This document shows, piece after piece, positions 18,570-27,989 of a stretch of DNA of 55,780 nucleotides. Every line of letters begins with the position of its first letter. Within the stretch, counting starts at the first letter, position 1. Made by a program: the position numbers and the translations under genes. The DNA is from Listeria valentina. GTDB taxonomy: Bacteria; Bacillota; Bacilli; Lactobacillales; Listeriaceae. A model generated the notes under the pieces. It made no database searches and was not told where the DNA came from. It saw nothing but the letters and a program-made list of their open reading frames with translations. The stretch spans positions 1-55,780 of the forward strand of contig NZ_JAATJW010000011.1 of NCBI RefSeq assembly GCF_011800755.1. Direction: 5' to 3'.

Positions 18570-19895
18570 ATGAAAAAAACAACGCGTGAACTAGCGCTTG
18601 ACTTGCTTTTGAAAATTGAAAAACAAGGTTCTTATAGCCATTTGTTGATTAACGAAACGCTAAAAAAATATTCGCTCAAGCGGGAAGACAAAGCACTACT
18701 GACGGAGCTTGTGTACGGAACGCTACAACGGCAGATTACGTTGGATTATTTTTTAGAACCTTTACTCAAGAAAAAACCGGAAGATTGGGTGCAGATGCTT
18801 TTAAGGCTTTCAGTTTATCAACTTGAATTCCTTGATAAGATTCCAGAACACGCTGTTTTGCATGAAGCTGGTGAAATTGCGAAACGAAAAGGGCATGCTG
18901 GGGTTACGAATTTCGTGAATGGCGTTTTGCGGAACCTACTTCGAAGTGGCGTGCGAAATCCTGATGCGATTCAAGATCCTGCGAAAAAGCTTGCGGTGAA
19001 AGGAAGTTTGCCTGACTTTTTAGCAAGACGCTGGATCGAACAATTTGGTGCCGCGCAAGCGGAGGAGCTTGCGGCCGCTTTTCTTGTTCCGCCCCACCAA
19101 ACGGTACGGGTGAATGAAACGGAGACGACTCGTAAGGCTCTTCTTGCGGAGCTTCAAAAAGAAGGAATTGAGGCGGAAGCTTCTCCTGAAATTGCGGAAG
19201 CGATTCGAATTAAACATGGCAGCGTTGCAGATACGGCGGCTTTTCGTACGGGTAAGTGCACGATTCAAGACGAAAGTTCAATGCTTGTGGCTTATGCGCT
19301 TGAACTTTCGGATGATTTGAATGTGCTCGATGCTTGTGCGGCACCTGGTGGGAAAACGACCCATATTGCTGAGAAAATGCACGGTACTGGAACGGTGACG
19401 GCGCTTGATATTCATCGCCACAAAACGAAATTAATTGAACAAGCAGCGGACAGGCTTAGTCTTTTAAATATTCGCGCGCATGAGTTAGATGCTAGAAAAG
19501 CGGGTGAAGAGTTCGAAACGGCTAGTTTTGATCGTGTGCTCGTGGATGCGCCGTGTTCTGGGTTTGGCGTGTTGCGCCGGAAACCAGATATTAAATATAG
19601 CAAGCAAGAAGAAGACATCGTTAGGCTTTCTAAAATTCAACTGGCTATTTTAGATGAAGTTAGCCAACTGGTTAAAGAAAATGGTATATTAGTTTATAGT
19701 ACTTGTACGATTGACCATGAAGAAAATCGTGGGGTAGTTACAGCCTTTTTGGAGAAGCATCCAGAGTTTGAGCAGCTTTCTGTTGCTGTACCAGAAACAC
19801 TAAGGCACTTGAAAACGGGCGATGACTTGCAAATTTTACCAACTGATTTTGGAAGCGATGGTTTTTACGTTTCTAGTTTCAAAAGGCGTCCTTAA
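18570..19895 (+). CDS. rsmB: 16S rRNA (cytosine 967-C5)-methyltransferase
   Basis: 441 residues. An N-terminal NusB-like RNA-binding domain (about 1-140) is followed by a methyltransferase domain with the SAM motif DACAAPGGKTTHIAE and the two catalytic cysteines in DAPCSGFGVLRRKPD and YSTCTI. It methylates C967 of 16S rRNA. It lies in the fmt-rsmB-prpC-prkC order conserved across Bacillota. Confidence 0.96.
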   Translation: MKKTTRELALDLLLKIEKQGSYSHLLINETLKKYSLKREDKALLTELVYGTLQRQITLDYFLEPLLKKKPEDWVQMLLRLSVYQLEFLDKIPEHAVLHEAGEIAKRKGHAGVTNFVNGVLRNLLRSGVRNPDAIQDPAKKLAVKGSLPDFLARRWIEQFGAAQAEELAAAFLVPPHQTVRVNETETTRKALLAELQKEGIEAEASPEIAEAIRIKHGSVADTAAFRTGKCTIQDESSMLVAYALELSDDLNVLDACAAPGGKTTHIAEKMHGTGTVTALDIHRHKTKLIEQAADRLSLLNIRAHELDARKAGEEFETASFDRVLVDAPCSGFGVLRRKPDIKYSKQEEDIVRLSKIQLAILDEVSQLVKENGILVYSTCTIDHEENRGVVTAFLEKHPEFEQLSVAVPETLRHLKTGDDLQILPTDFGSDGFYVSSFKRRP

Positions 19896-19916
19896 GAATG
19901 GAGAGAAAAGCAGATT

Positions 19917-20675
19917 ATGCACGTAGAATTTAGAACCGACAAAGGAAAAATCAGACATCATAACGAGGACAATGGCGGAGTTTTCCATAACCAGACGGGC
20001 GATCCGATCGTGATTGTAGCTGATGGGATGGGCGGACACAGGGCAGGCGATGTAGCTTCTGAAATGGCTGTGCGCCTACTTAGTGAGGCTTGGAAAAAAA
20101 CGGAGGAATTTCTATATGCGCCTGATGTGGAGGATTGGTTTCGGGAAACCATTCAACAAGTTAATCAGGAAATTGTAGCTTATGCTCATGAAGAATCTGG
20201 CTTAAAGGGAATGGGAACGACGCTTGTTGCCGCTGTTTTTACACGCAGTCAAGTTGTGATTGCGAATGTTGGCGACAGTCGTGCTTATCTTTTGAATCGC
20301 GAAGCGTTGCAGCAAATCACAGAAGATCATTCACTTGTTAATGAGCTTTTAAGAAAAGGTGAGATTTCAAAAGAAGACGCGGAAAATCATCCGCGTAAAA
20401 ATATTTTGCTGCGTGCGCTTGGCGTAGAAGGGACTGTTGAAACAGATACGTTTGCGATTCCATTTGAAGCGAGTGATATTCTTTTACTTTGCTCGGATGG
20501 GCTTAGCAATATGATTGCAGAAGCAGAAATGGAGCAAGTGCTTTTGAGTGAACGCACGCTTAGTGAAAAGGCAGATGCGTTTATTGCAAAGGCAAATGCC
20601 AATGGGGGCAAAGATAACATTACGGTTCTTCTCCTCACTAGAAATCTTAAAGAGGGGGGAGAAACGAAGAGATGA
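19917..20675 (+). CDS. prpC: PP2C-type serine/threonine phosphatase
   Basis: 252 residues. Metal-binding PP2C motifs VIVADGMGGHRAGDVAS, GDSRAYLL and the late GGKDNITVLL are present. It dephosphorylates PrkC and its substrates and is called Stp in Listeria, where it affects EF-Tu phosphorylation and virulence. The stop overlaps the prkC start (ATGA), so phosphatase and kinase are coupled. Confidence 0.96.
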   Translation: MHVEFRTDKGKIRHHNEDNGGVFHNQTGDPIVIVADGMGGHRAGDVASEMAVRLLSEAWKKTEEFLYAPDVEDWFRETIQQVNQEIVAYAHEESGLKGMGTTLVAAVFTRSQVVIANVGDSRAYLLNREALQQITEDHSLVNELLRKGEISKEDAENHPRKNILLRALGVEGTVETDTFAIPFEASDILLLCSDGLSNMIAEAEMEQVLLSERTLSEKADAFIAKANANGGKDNITVLLLTRNLKEGGETKR

Positions 20676-22693
20676 TGATCGGTAAACGTTTGAATGGACG
20701 CTATAAGATTTTAAGTCCGATTGGCGGCGGCGGAATGGCGAATGTTTTTCTGGCGCATGACATGATTTTGAATCGAGATGTTGCAGTTAAAATTTTACGA
20801 ATTGATTTAACTGATGAAAGCAACTTGATTCGAAGGTTCCAACGCGAAGCACAATCAGCGACGAGTTTAGACCATCCCAATATTGTCAGTATCTATGATG
20901 TGGGCGATGAAAATGATTTACATTATATCGTCATGGAATATGTGGATGGCATGGATTTAAAACGCTATATTCAAGAAAATCATCCGATTTCGTTTGAGAA
21001 AGCGGTTGATATTATGCGGCAAATTGTATCGGCAGTTTCTGCCGCACATGAACATCACATTATTCATCGAGATATTAAACCTCAGAACATTTTGATCGAC
21101 CAAAAAGGCGTTGTGAAAATTACCGATTTTGGTATCGCGATGGCCCTTTCAGAAACGTCGATTACACAAACTAATTCGTTGCTTGGATCGGTACATTATT
21201 TATCGCCGGAGCAAGCGCGAGGTGGGATGGCAACGCAAAAATCAGATGTCTACTCTCTGGGAATTGTGATGTATGAGCTTTTGAGCGGTGAGGTTCCGTA
21301 TGACGGGGAATCAGCTGTTTCGATTGCGATTAAGCACTTGCAAGCACAGATTCCTTCTGTCCGAGCGACAAATCCAGATATCCCGCAAAGTCTTGAAAAT
21401 ATTATTATTAGAGCGACAGCGAAAGATCCGTTTGCTCGCTATCAATCGGCTGAGGAAATGGAAGCGGATTTGCGGACTTGTTTGGATCCTAGCCGGCTGA
21501 ATGAGCCTAAATACATTTTAAAGGCAGATGACGGAGATACGAAGGCTGTTCCGATTATTCCTTCGAAGATGATGGCAGGAAATTTGGATGAAACGGTTAT
21601 CCCAGAAAACACGGAAAAACAAGCAGAACAAATTGTGTCTGATGAGAAAGCTTCGGCAGAAAAAGAAGATCCCAAGAAAAGTAAAAAGAAAAAAAGTAAG
21701 AAGAAAAAAGCTTTTTGGATCATTTTGGTGATTATTTTGCTATTTGCGGGGCTGATTACGACACTTTGGGCGCTTGGACGCGAACCGGATGATTTAACGA
21801 TGCCAAATGTGGTCGGGAAAACGGAAGCGGAAGCCTTGTCGATTTTACAGAAAGATGGTTTTTCAATCGGGCGAACGGTGGAACGAAATAGCGATTCTGT
21901 GAAGGAAGGTCGCGTGATTAGTTCTGATCCAAAAGCAGGCGAAGAAAAAGCGAAGGGAACTAAAGTTACGCTTTACATTAGCATTGGATCGAAAAAAATC
22001 TCGATGGAAGATTATCACGACGAAAGTTATGAGGAAACGAAGAAAACGCTTGAAGAACAAGGTTTTAAATCAATTAGCAAGAATGAGGAGTACAGTAGTT
22101 CTGTAGAAGCCGGTAAGATCATTTCACAAGACCCCTCTGCAGGGACAGAAGTGATCGCGAAGGAAACAAATGTGAATTTCACGGTCAGCAAGGGAGCTCC
22201 GCCAATTACGCTAAAAGATTTGCGTGGCTATAATCAACGAGCACTGGATGATTATGCTTCATCGAATGGAATCACAATCAAATCGACAGAGGAATATTCG
22301 GACTCTGTAGAAAAGGGACAAGTCATTTCTCAAAGTCCTACTGCGGGTTCTAGCGTAAGCAGTGGAGCAACTGTCAATGTGGTGCTTTCGAAAGGACCGA
22401 AGGAAAAGCAAGTCAAGAAAGTGACCAAAACCTTGCAGATTCCTTATCGTGGGAGCGCGAGTGATTCAGATAGCGATTCAGACGAGGAATCTGATTCACA
22501 AGAACCGGAACATATCGTGATTTACATCGAAGACAAAAATCACAGTATGTCTTCTCCTTACCGGGAAATGGACATTACGAAAAATGAGACGGTCACTATT
22601 TCTTTTGAAATCGAAGAAGGTTCAAATGCGACCTATAAAGTGTTAAACAATGGTTCTGTCGTTAGTGAAGAAACGGTTGCTTATCCGGGCTGA
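20672..22693 (+). CDS. prkC: PASTA-domain serine/threonine protein kinase PrkC (PrkA)
   Basis: 673 residues. The kinase domain (about 1-275) has glycine loop GGGGMANVF, VAVK lysine, HRDIKPQN and DFGIA. A lysine-rich juxtamembrane stretch leads to one membrane helix near 347-367, then three PASTA domains (about 377-575) ending in an Asp/Ser-rich and C-terminal extracellular tail. PASTA domains bind muropeptides or lipid II. The kinase regulates cell-wall homeostasis and beta-lactam tolerance in Listeria. It is coupled to prpC by a 4-bp overlap. Confidence 0.96.
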   Translation: MMIGKRLNGRYKILSPIGGGGMANVFLAHDMILNRDVAVKILRIDLTDESNLIRRFQREAQSATSLDHPNIVSIYDVGDENDLHYIVMEYVDGMDLKRYIQENHPISFEKAVDIMRQIVSAVSAAHEHHIIHRDIKPQNILIDQKGVVKITDFGIAMALSETSITQTNSLLGSVHYLSPEQARGGMATQKSDVYSLGIVMYELLSGEVPYDGESAVSIAIKHLQAQIPSVRATNPDIPQSLENIIIRATAKDPFARYQSAEEMEADLRTCLDPSRLNEPKYILKADDGDTKAVPIIPSKMMAGNLDETVIPENTEKQAEQIVSDEKASAEKEDPKKSKKKKSKKKKAFWIILVIILLFAGLITTLWALGREPDDLTMPNVVGKTEAEALSILQKDGFSIGRTVERNSDSVKEGRVISSDPKAGEEKAKGTKVTLYISIGSKKISMEDYHDESYEETKKTLEEQGFKSISKNEEYSSSVEAGKIISQDPSAGTEVIAKETNVNFTVSKGAPPITLKDLRGYNQRALDDYASSNGITIKSTEEYSDSVEKGQVISQSPTAGSSVSSGATVNVVLSKGPKEKQVKKVTKTLQIPYRGSASDSDSDSDEESDSQEPEHIVIYIEDKNHSMSSPYREMDITKNETVTISFEIEEGSNATYKVLNNGSVVSEETVAYPG

Positions 22694-22718
22694 TTGGCTC
22701 AAAAAGGAGGTTTTCGTA

Positions 22719-23591
22719 CTGGAAGGTCAAATTATTAAGGCGCTGAGTGGATTTTATTATGTATATAGCGATGGCAAGACTTATCAAACGAGAGCGCGAG
22801 GGAATTTTCGAAAGCGAAAGTTGACGCCGCTTGTCGGGGATGATGTGGTATTTCAAGCGGATAACACGACGGATGGCTATATTTTGGAAATCTTGCCGCG
22901 TGAAAACGAACTCGTCCGGCCACAAATAGCGAATATCGATATTGCCATTTTGGTTTTTTCAGCTACGGAACCGACTTTTTCGACAAACTTGGCGGACCGG
23001 TTTCTAGTTGCGATTGAAAAAGAGGATATCACGCCTGTTATTTGTATTAGCAAGATGGATATCGCCTCAGAAAGCGAGCAAACAGCAGCTCAGCAAGCAA
23101 AAGAAATTTATGAAGCTATCGGTTATGAAGTCTTTTTGACGAATCAAGAAGTGGATCAAGAAGCTTTGCTTGAGCTTGTAAATGGACGAGTTGCGGTTAT
23201 TGCTGGCCAGTCTGGTGTTGGGAAATCGACTTTGCTCAATCAACTGAATCCTGAATTGACACTTTCAACGGCCGAAATTTCGAATGCGCTTGGACGCGGT
23301 AGACATACGACACGACACGTGGAACTTTTGCCGATTGGCGAGGGATTCATTGCAGATACGCCGGGGTTTAGTTCGATTGATTACGACGATTTGTTACCCG
23401 AGAACCTGCAGTTTTGCTTTCCAGAGATTGAAGATAGGCGAAGCGGCTGTAAGTTTCGAGGTTGTCTGCATGAAAACGAGCCTGCCTGCGCCGTGAAAAC
23501 GGCAGTTGCGGAAAAGGAAATTGCACGCTTTCGCTACGACGATTATTTGCAAATTTTGACGGAATTAAAAAACAGAAAGCCGAGGTATTGA
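22719..23591 (+). CDS. rsgA: Ribosome small-subunit GTPase RsgA
   Basis: 290 residues from the start used here. It has an OB-fold, a circularly permuted GTPase with ISKMD, P-loop GQSGVGKST and DTPGF, and zinc ligands in CKFRGCLHENEPACAV. It matures the 30S subunit. A strong AAAGGAGG (22703-22710) sits 8 nt before CTG 22719, and homologues start at this point (LEGQIIKALSGFYYV), so CTG appears to be the start. ATG 22650 lies inside prkC upstream of that Shine-Dalgarno. Confidence 0.9.
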   Translation: MEGQIIKALSGFYYVYSDGKTYQTRARGNFRKRKLTPLVGDDVVFQADNTTDGYILEILPRENELVRPQIANIDIAILVFSATEPTFSTNLADRFLVAIEKEDITPVICISKMDIASESEQTAAQQAKEIYEAIGYEVFLTNQEVDQEALLELVNGRVAVIAGQSGVGKSTLLNQLNPELTLSTAEISNALGRGRHTTRHVELLPIGEGFIADTPGFSSIDYDDLLPENLQFCFPEIEDRRSGCKFRGCLHENEPACAVKTAVAEKEIARFRYDDYLQILTELKNRKPRY

Positions 23592-23593
23592 AA

Positions 23594-24250
23594 ATGGGAA
23601 AAATTGCACCTTCAATTTTGAGCGCTGACTTTGCCAACTTGGAACGCGACATTAAAGAAGTAGAAAATCTTGGAGCTGATTATTTACATGTGGACGTAAT
23701 GGATGGTCACTTTGTTCCAAATCTGACATTTGGTCCAGATGTAGTGAAAGCGATACGCCCGCGGACGAAACTGCCGCTTGATGTGCATTTGATGATTGAA
23801 AATCCAGATGCGTATATTCCACAATTTGCCAAAGCGGGTGCTGATGTGATTTCCGTTCATGTTGAAGCTTGTACGCACCTTCACCGCACTTTGCAGCACA
23901 TTCGCTCTTTCGATGTGAAAGCCTCAGCGGTGCTTAACCCGGCCACACCAATTGATACGCTTTTTCACGTGTTAGATGAGCTTGATATGGTACTCTTTAT
24001 GACAGTCAATCCTGGATTTGGTGGTCAAAGTTTTATTCCAGAAGTTTTGAATAAAATTGCTGCTTTTAAAGCGTATATCACAGAACGCGGCTATGACATT
24101 GATATTGAAGTAGACGGCGGCGTGAATGAAGAAACAGCTAAGCTATGCCTAGATGCTGGTGCGAATATTTTCGTTGCGGGAAGCTACATTTATGGAAACA
24201 CCGACCGCTCAATTCCGGTAGAAAAACTGCGCCAAGTTGTTGGTGATTAA
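23594..24250 (+). CDS. rpe: Ribulose-phosphate 3-epimerase
   Basis: 218-residue TIM barrel. Motifs APSILSADFANLERDI, VDVMDGHFVPNLTFGP and VNPGFGGQSF are intact. It interconverts ribulose-5-phosphate and xylulose-5-phosphate. GAGG at 23582-23585 favours ATG 23594 over TTG 23588, which overlaps the rsgA stop. Confidence 0.95.
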   Translation: MGKIAPSILSADFANLERDIKEVENLGADYLHVDVMDGHFVPNLTFGPDVVKAIRPRTKLPLDVHLMIENPDAYIPQFAKAGADVISVHVEACTHLHRTLQHIRSFDVKASAVLNPATPIDTLFHVLDELDMVLFMTVNPGFGGQSFIPEVLNKIAAFKAYITERGYDIDIEVDGGVNEETAKLCLDAGANIFVAGSYIYGNTDRSIPVEKLRQVVGD

Positions 24251-24303
24251 GGCAAGAATGAAGGCCTGAATGAGGATTCTCTGTCGGAAAAGGGGTTGAG
24301 ATT

Positions 24304-24945
24304 TTGAAAGCAATGCACATTATGGTAGGGGGACCGGCGGAACTTGTTCCGCCGCTCGATCCTTATCTTACGGATGCGGACTGGATTGGTATTGATGGCG
24401 GAGCGAAGCGCCTTCTGGAGCTTGGGATTCCAATGAAAAAAGCGCTCGGAGACTTTGATTCATTATCATCTGAGGAGCTTGAGGTGCTGAAACAGCAAGT
24501 TGCGGATGTAACGGAGTTTCCGGCTGAAAAGGACTTGACGGATACGGAAATTGGCTTGATTGCTGCCATGGAAGAGCTGCCGGATGTGATTCGGATTTTT
24601 GGCGCTACAGGTGGTCGGATGGATCACTTGCTTGCCAATTTGATGATGCTTACGAAGCCAGAGTTTGAGCAAGCGGTTCCGCTTGTCGAAATAATCGATT
24701 GTTACAATTGGATGAAGATGTATGTGCCAGGTCGCTATGAAATTCAAAAGCTTAAGGGGATGCGTTACGCAGCGTTCATTACGATGGGGAATGTGTCGGG
24801 ACTTACCCTTTCTGGCTTTAAGTATCCACTTGATGATGCTAGTTTTCCGTTTGCAAAGGCGCTTTCAAGCAATGAATTCACACGGGATTCAGGATCGTTT
24901 TCATTTGATTCGGGGCTTATTTTGATGATTCAAAGTAAAGACTAA
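24304..24945 (+). CDS. thiN: Thiamine pyrophosphokinase
   Basis: 213 residues. The catalytic pattern IGIDGGAKRLLELG, LGDFDSLS, and EKDLTDTE followed by GATGGRMDHLLAN is typical. It converts thiamine to thiamine diphosphate. TTG 24304 fits the AAAAGGGG Shine-Dalgarno; ATG 24313 is an alternative. Confidence 0.93.
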   Translation: MKAMHIMVGGPAELVPPLDPYLTDADWIGIDGGAKRLLELGIPMKKALGDFDSLSSEELEVLKQQVADVTEFPAEKDLTDTEIGLIAAMEELPDVIRIFGATGGRMDHLLANLMMLTKPEFEQAVPLVEIIDCYNWMKMYVPGRYEIQKLKGMRYAAFITMGNVSGLTLSGFKYPLDDASFPFAKALSSNEFTRDSGSFSFDSGLILMIQSKD

Positions 24946-24966
24946 CAAGAAGGGGCGAGGCTTATT

Positions 24967-25302
24967 TTGAAAAGTAAGTATAACTGGTCGCTTATTTTTG
25001 GCGGACTGGGAATTATTTTTAGTTTGATTGTCCAAATTTTTACTGTCCGCAATGCTTTTTCTGCAAACTATTCGGGGGATTTGAAGGTGCCTATCATGAT
25101 CATGACGATCGCAAGCCTCGTTTTTATCATTGGTTTTGTCGTGGGTTATTCGTTTCTTGTTCAAAAGAAATTTAAAATCGCGATTCCGATTATTTTCGTG
25201 AGCGGCATCCCATCCTTTATTTTTGTCCATATTTTTGCGGGGATGTTTATGGTGATTTGTGGACTTCTTGGAAAAGCATCGGAAACAGAATTTGAACAAT
25301 AA
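24967..25302 (+). CDS. Small membrane protein of unknown function
   Basis: 111 residues from TTG 24967 after AAGGGGCGAGG. There are three or four hydrophobic segments (about 8-28, 42-65, 73-100) with short basic loops, suggesting a small integral membrane protein. I do not recognise the family. It ends the thiN transcript just before a long hairpin terminator and faces rpmB on the other strand. Confidence 0.65.
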   Translation: MKSKYNWSLIFGGLGIIFSLIVQIFTVRNAFSANYSGDLKVPIMIMTIASLVFIIGFVVGYSFLVQKKFKIAIPIIFVSGIPSFIFVHIFAGMFMVICGLLGKASETEFEQ

Positions 25303-25306
25303 AAAG

Positions 25307-25375
25307 TCGGGTTAAGCTAAACCGCTTCCTAGTGAATTTTCACTAGCGAAGTTTCGGCAAGCTACCCGATTTTTT
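25307..25375 (+). terminator. Long nested hairpin terminator
   Basis: Nested stems TCGGGT (25307-25312)/ACCCGA (25364-25369), AGCT/AGCT, CTTC/GAAG and CTAGTGA (25329-25335)/TCACTAG (25340-25346) form one rod of about 63 nt, followed by six T residues. Confidence 0.75.
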
Positions 25376-25393
25376 ATTTTGGGTAAAAGAAAA

Positions 25394-25417
25394 AATGCAA
25401 CGAAATTTCGCTGCATT
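25394..25417 (-). terminator. Terminator of rpmB
   Basis: Read on the minus strand, AATGCAGCGAA pairs with TTCGTTGCATT and is followed by TTTTTC, just after the rpmB stop codon. Confidence 0.75.
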
Positions 25418-25425
25418 CCTATCTT

Positions 25426-25614
25426 TTAAACACGTTCTACTTTTCCAGATTTAAGCGCACGAGTTGAAACCCAAACTTTTTTAGGTTTTCCGTTTACGAG
25501 GATACGCACTTTTTGCAAGTTCGCTTTCCATGTACGTTTGCTTGAATTCATCGCGTGGGAACGACGGTTACCAGAACGAGATTTACGACCTGTAATCACA
25601 CATTCTTTAGCCAT
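25426..25614 (-). CDS. rpmB: 50S ribosomal protein L28
   Basis: 62 residues, [27 protein letters not shown], the expected length and sequence for bL28. Opposite orientation to its neighbours is the arrangement seen in Bacillus. GGAGGGG precedes ATG 25614. A promoter lies at 25703-25731 on the minus strand. Only one cysteine is seen, so this is the zinc-independent form. Confidence 0.96.
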   Translation of the reverse strand: MAKECVITGRKSRSGNRRSHAMNSSKRTWKANLQKVRILVNGKPKKVWVSTRALKSGKVERV

Positions 25615-25702
25615 TATAACCCCTCCTTATACCAAACTTCTCAAGATGTTTCAGAAAGAAAATCTAAAGAGCATCTTTACGGTTATTTTCATACACTAGA
25701 AT

Positions 25703-25731
25703 AATTTATCATAGAAATTCATTTCTTGCAA
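25703..25731 (-). promoter_or_regulatory. Putative rpmB promoter
   Basis: On the minus strand, -35 TTGCAA (25726-25731), a 17-bp spacer and -10 TAAATT (25703-25708), about 90 bp upstream of rpmB. Confidence 0.55.
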
Positions 25732-25910
25732 GGGCTTATGCGAAATTGCTGCAAAGATTTTTTACTTGACAGTAAAGTCATGAGCTTAGCTCGGGAAGAG
25801 AGGCTTTCAATCGCTTAGGGATTATAGTAAAATAGAGGCTGACGAGGAAACTAAACGCTTTCGAAACAGACTAAATCAGTTCACGGAACTGGTTTCAAGG
25901 AGGAAATTTA
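25732..25910. other. Intergenic region upstream of yloU
   Basis: No gene is visible here. It holds a TTGACA (25766-25771) without a matching -10, and a TATAGTAAAATA stretch near 25824 that could carry a -10. The yloU Shine-Dalgarno AAGGAGG lies at its end. Confidence 0.4.
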
Positions 25911-26276
25911 ATGTCACTTGAAATAGAAACGAAGCACGGCAAAGTGGCGATTACGGATGATGTAATTGCGACAATTGCTGGCGGGGCAGCGGAAGAAAAC
26001 TTTGGGATTGTCGGCATGGCAAGCCGTCATCAAATTCGTGATGGATTAACAGAAATTTTACGACGTGAAAATTATACAAAAGGCGTTATTGTTCGCAAAG
26101 AAGAAAATGGACTTCATATTGACATGTATATTATCGTTCGATTTGGAACAAAAATCTCTGAGGTAGCACATAATGTTCAGGAACGCGTGAAATATACGCT
26201 TGAAAAAACACTTGGACTTACAGTTGACTCTGTAAATATCTTTGTTCAAGGCGTTAAAGTTTTGGACGAGGATTAA
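25911..26276 (+). CDS. yloU: Asp23/Gls24 family protein YloU
   Basis: 121 residues with the Asp23/DUF322 pattern (GKVAITDDVIATIAGGAAEENFGIVGMASR and late VNIFVQGVKV). Homologues are membrane-associated or cytosolic envelope-stress proteins. It lies directly upstream of fakA, as in most Bacillota. Confidence 0.9.
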   Translation: MSLEIETKHGKVAITDDVIATIAGGAAEENFGIVGMASRHQIRDGLTEILRRENYTKGVIVRKEENGLHIDMYIIVRFGTKISEVAHNVQERVKYTLEKTLGLTVDSVNIFVQGVKVLDED

Positions 26277-26286
26277 GGGAGGCTTA

Positions 26287-27951
26287 TTGAAGTTGGATAC
26301 TACTTATCAGTTAAACGGTGAAAAATGGGCGACAATGATTGCGCTTGGTGCTGAAAATTTAACGAAAAATGCAGATTTCGTAGATTCACTAAACGTGTTT
26401 CCGGTTCCAGATGGTGATACGGGAACGAATATGAATTTGTCCATGACAAGTGGCGCAGAAGAAGTCAAAGCGAATGAAAGAACGCATGCAGGAGTTGTCA
26501 GTGCGAATCTTGCAAAAGGTCTTTTGATGGGTGCGCGTGGAAATTCTGGGGTTATTTTGTCTCAATTATTCCGTGGCTTTTCAAAGGCTGTAGAAGGCAA
26601 GGAAACACTTTCTGCGGTAGACTTTGCTGGTGGCTTTGTGAAAGGCGTTGAGACGGCTTATAAAGCGGTAATGAAGCCTGTTGAAGGGACGATTCTTACC
26701 GTCGCACGTGAAGCAGCTAAGGCAGGCATTGAAGCAGCAAAAAAAGACGATGCAACGATTGAAATGGTCATGCAAGGCATTTTAGAAAAAGGAAAAGAAG
26801 CCTTACAAAAAACGCCCGATCAGCTCCCTGTTTTAAAAGAAGTTGGAGTTGTAGATAGTGGCGGTCAAGGCTTGATTATCATTTATGAAGGTTTTTACGG
26901 AGCACTCACAGGCAACATGGAAATTCCAGATTATATGCTTTCAATGAATGAACTTGTAACTGCTGAACATCATCGTCATGTCCAAGATTTCATGTCAACG
27001 GATGACATTAAATACGGGTACTGCACGGAAATCATGGTGCGTATTAATGAAAATAAACCAGGGCAAAAGCCGTTTAATGAAACAGAATTTCGCAATCATT
27101 TAAGCACGATGGGAGATTCTCTTCTGGTTGTAGCGGATGATGAAGTGGCGAAAGTCCATGTGCATACAGAACATCCAGGTGATGTTTTCAATTATGGACA
27201 AGAATTTGGTAGCTTAATTAAAATGAAAGTTGAAAATATGCGTGAACAGCATGATGCGATTGTTGCAAAACCGGAAGAAGTGAAAACCGAACGGGTTCCT
27301 GTCGGAGTTGTTGCCGTAGCTGCTGGTGAAGGAACAAAGCAACTTTTTGAAAGCATGGGCGCGAATGTTCTTTCTGGCGGACAAACGATGAATCCGAGCA
27401 CGGAAGATATTGTGAAGGCCATTGAAGAAGTTAATGCAGAGCAAGTTTTTGTTTTGCCAAACAATAAAAACATTTTGATGGCTGCTGAACAAGCGGCGAC
27501 ACTGCTCGGCGAAGAAAAAGTTCAAGTCATTCCTACGAAGACGATTCCAGAAGGGCTTGCGGCAATGCTTAGTTATAAGCCGCAAACAGGATTCGCTGAA
27601 AATACAGGCGCGATGACTGGGGCGATTCAAGATGTGATGAGCGGATCGGTGACAACAGCGGTTCGGGATACGACCGTTGATGGTGTTGAGATTCATAAAG
27701 ATGAATTTATCGGCATGGTAGCGGGCAAAATCAAGTTCAGCGAAAAGGCTCTTCAAGAAGCAGCGAAGAAAACACTGGAGGCCATGCTTGATGAAGATAG
27801 CGAAATTGTGACGGTGCTTTATGGAGAAGGCGCTTCTAAAGAGGATGCAGAGCAACTTCAAGATGCACTTTTAGAGGTGTTTCCTGATGCTGAATTTGAA
27901 ATTCACGACGGAGGGCAGCCTGTTTATCCGTACATCTTTTCAGTGGAATAA
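26287..27951 (+). CDS. fakA: Fatty acid kinase subunit FakA (YloV)
   Basis: 554 residues. The N-terminal DhaL-like kinase domain shows the metal-binding PVPDGDTGTNMNLSM and MGARGNSGVILSQ motifs; the C-terminal part has the DegV-like YloV domain. With an acyl-binding FakB it phosphorylates exogenous fatty acids for PlsX/PlsY. GGGAGG (26277-26282) supports TTG 26287; the open frame upstream to 26242 lies within yloU. Confidence 0.93.
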   Translation: MKLDTTYQLNGEKWATMIALGAENLTKNADFVDSLNVFPVPDGDTGTNMNLSMTSGAEEVKANERTHAGVVSANLAKGLLMGARGNSGVILSQLFRGFSKAVEGKETLSAVDFAGGFVKGVETAYKAVMKPVEGTILTVAREAAKAGIEAAKKDDATIEMVMQGILEKGKEALQKTPDQLPVLKEVGVVDSGGQGLIIIYEGFYGALTGNMEIPDYMLSMNELVTAEHHRHVQDFMSTDDIKYGYCTEIMVRINENKPGQKPFNETEFRNHLSTMGDSLLVVADDEVAKVHVHTEHPGDVFNYGQEFGSLIKMKVENMREQHDAIVAKPEEVKTERVPVGVVAVAAGEGTKQLFESMGANVLSGGQTMNPSTEDIVKAIEEVNAEQVFVLPNNKNILMAAEQAATLLGEEKVQVIPTKTIPEGLAAMLSYKPQTGFAENTGAMTGAIQDVMSGSVTTAVRDTTVDGVEIHKDEFIGMVAGKIKFSEKALQEAAKKTLEAMLDEDSEIVTVLYGEGASKEDAEQLQDALLEVFPDAEFEIHDGGQPVYPYIFSVE

Positions 27952-27989
27952 AAGGAGAAAATAAGGATCAGGAAAGGGTGGTTAGAAAG

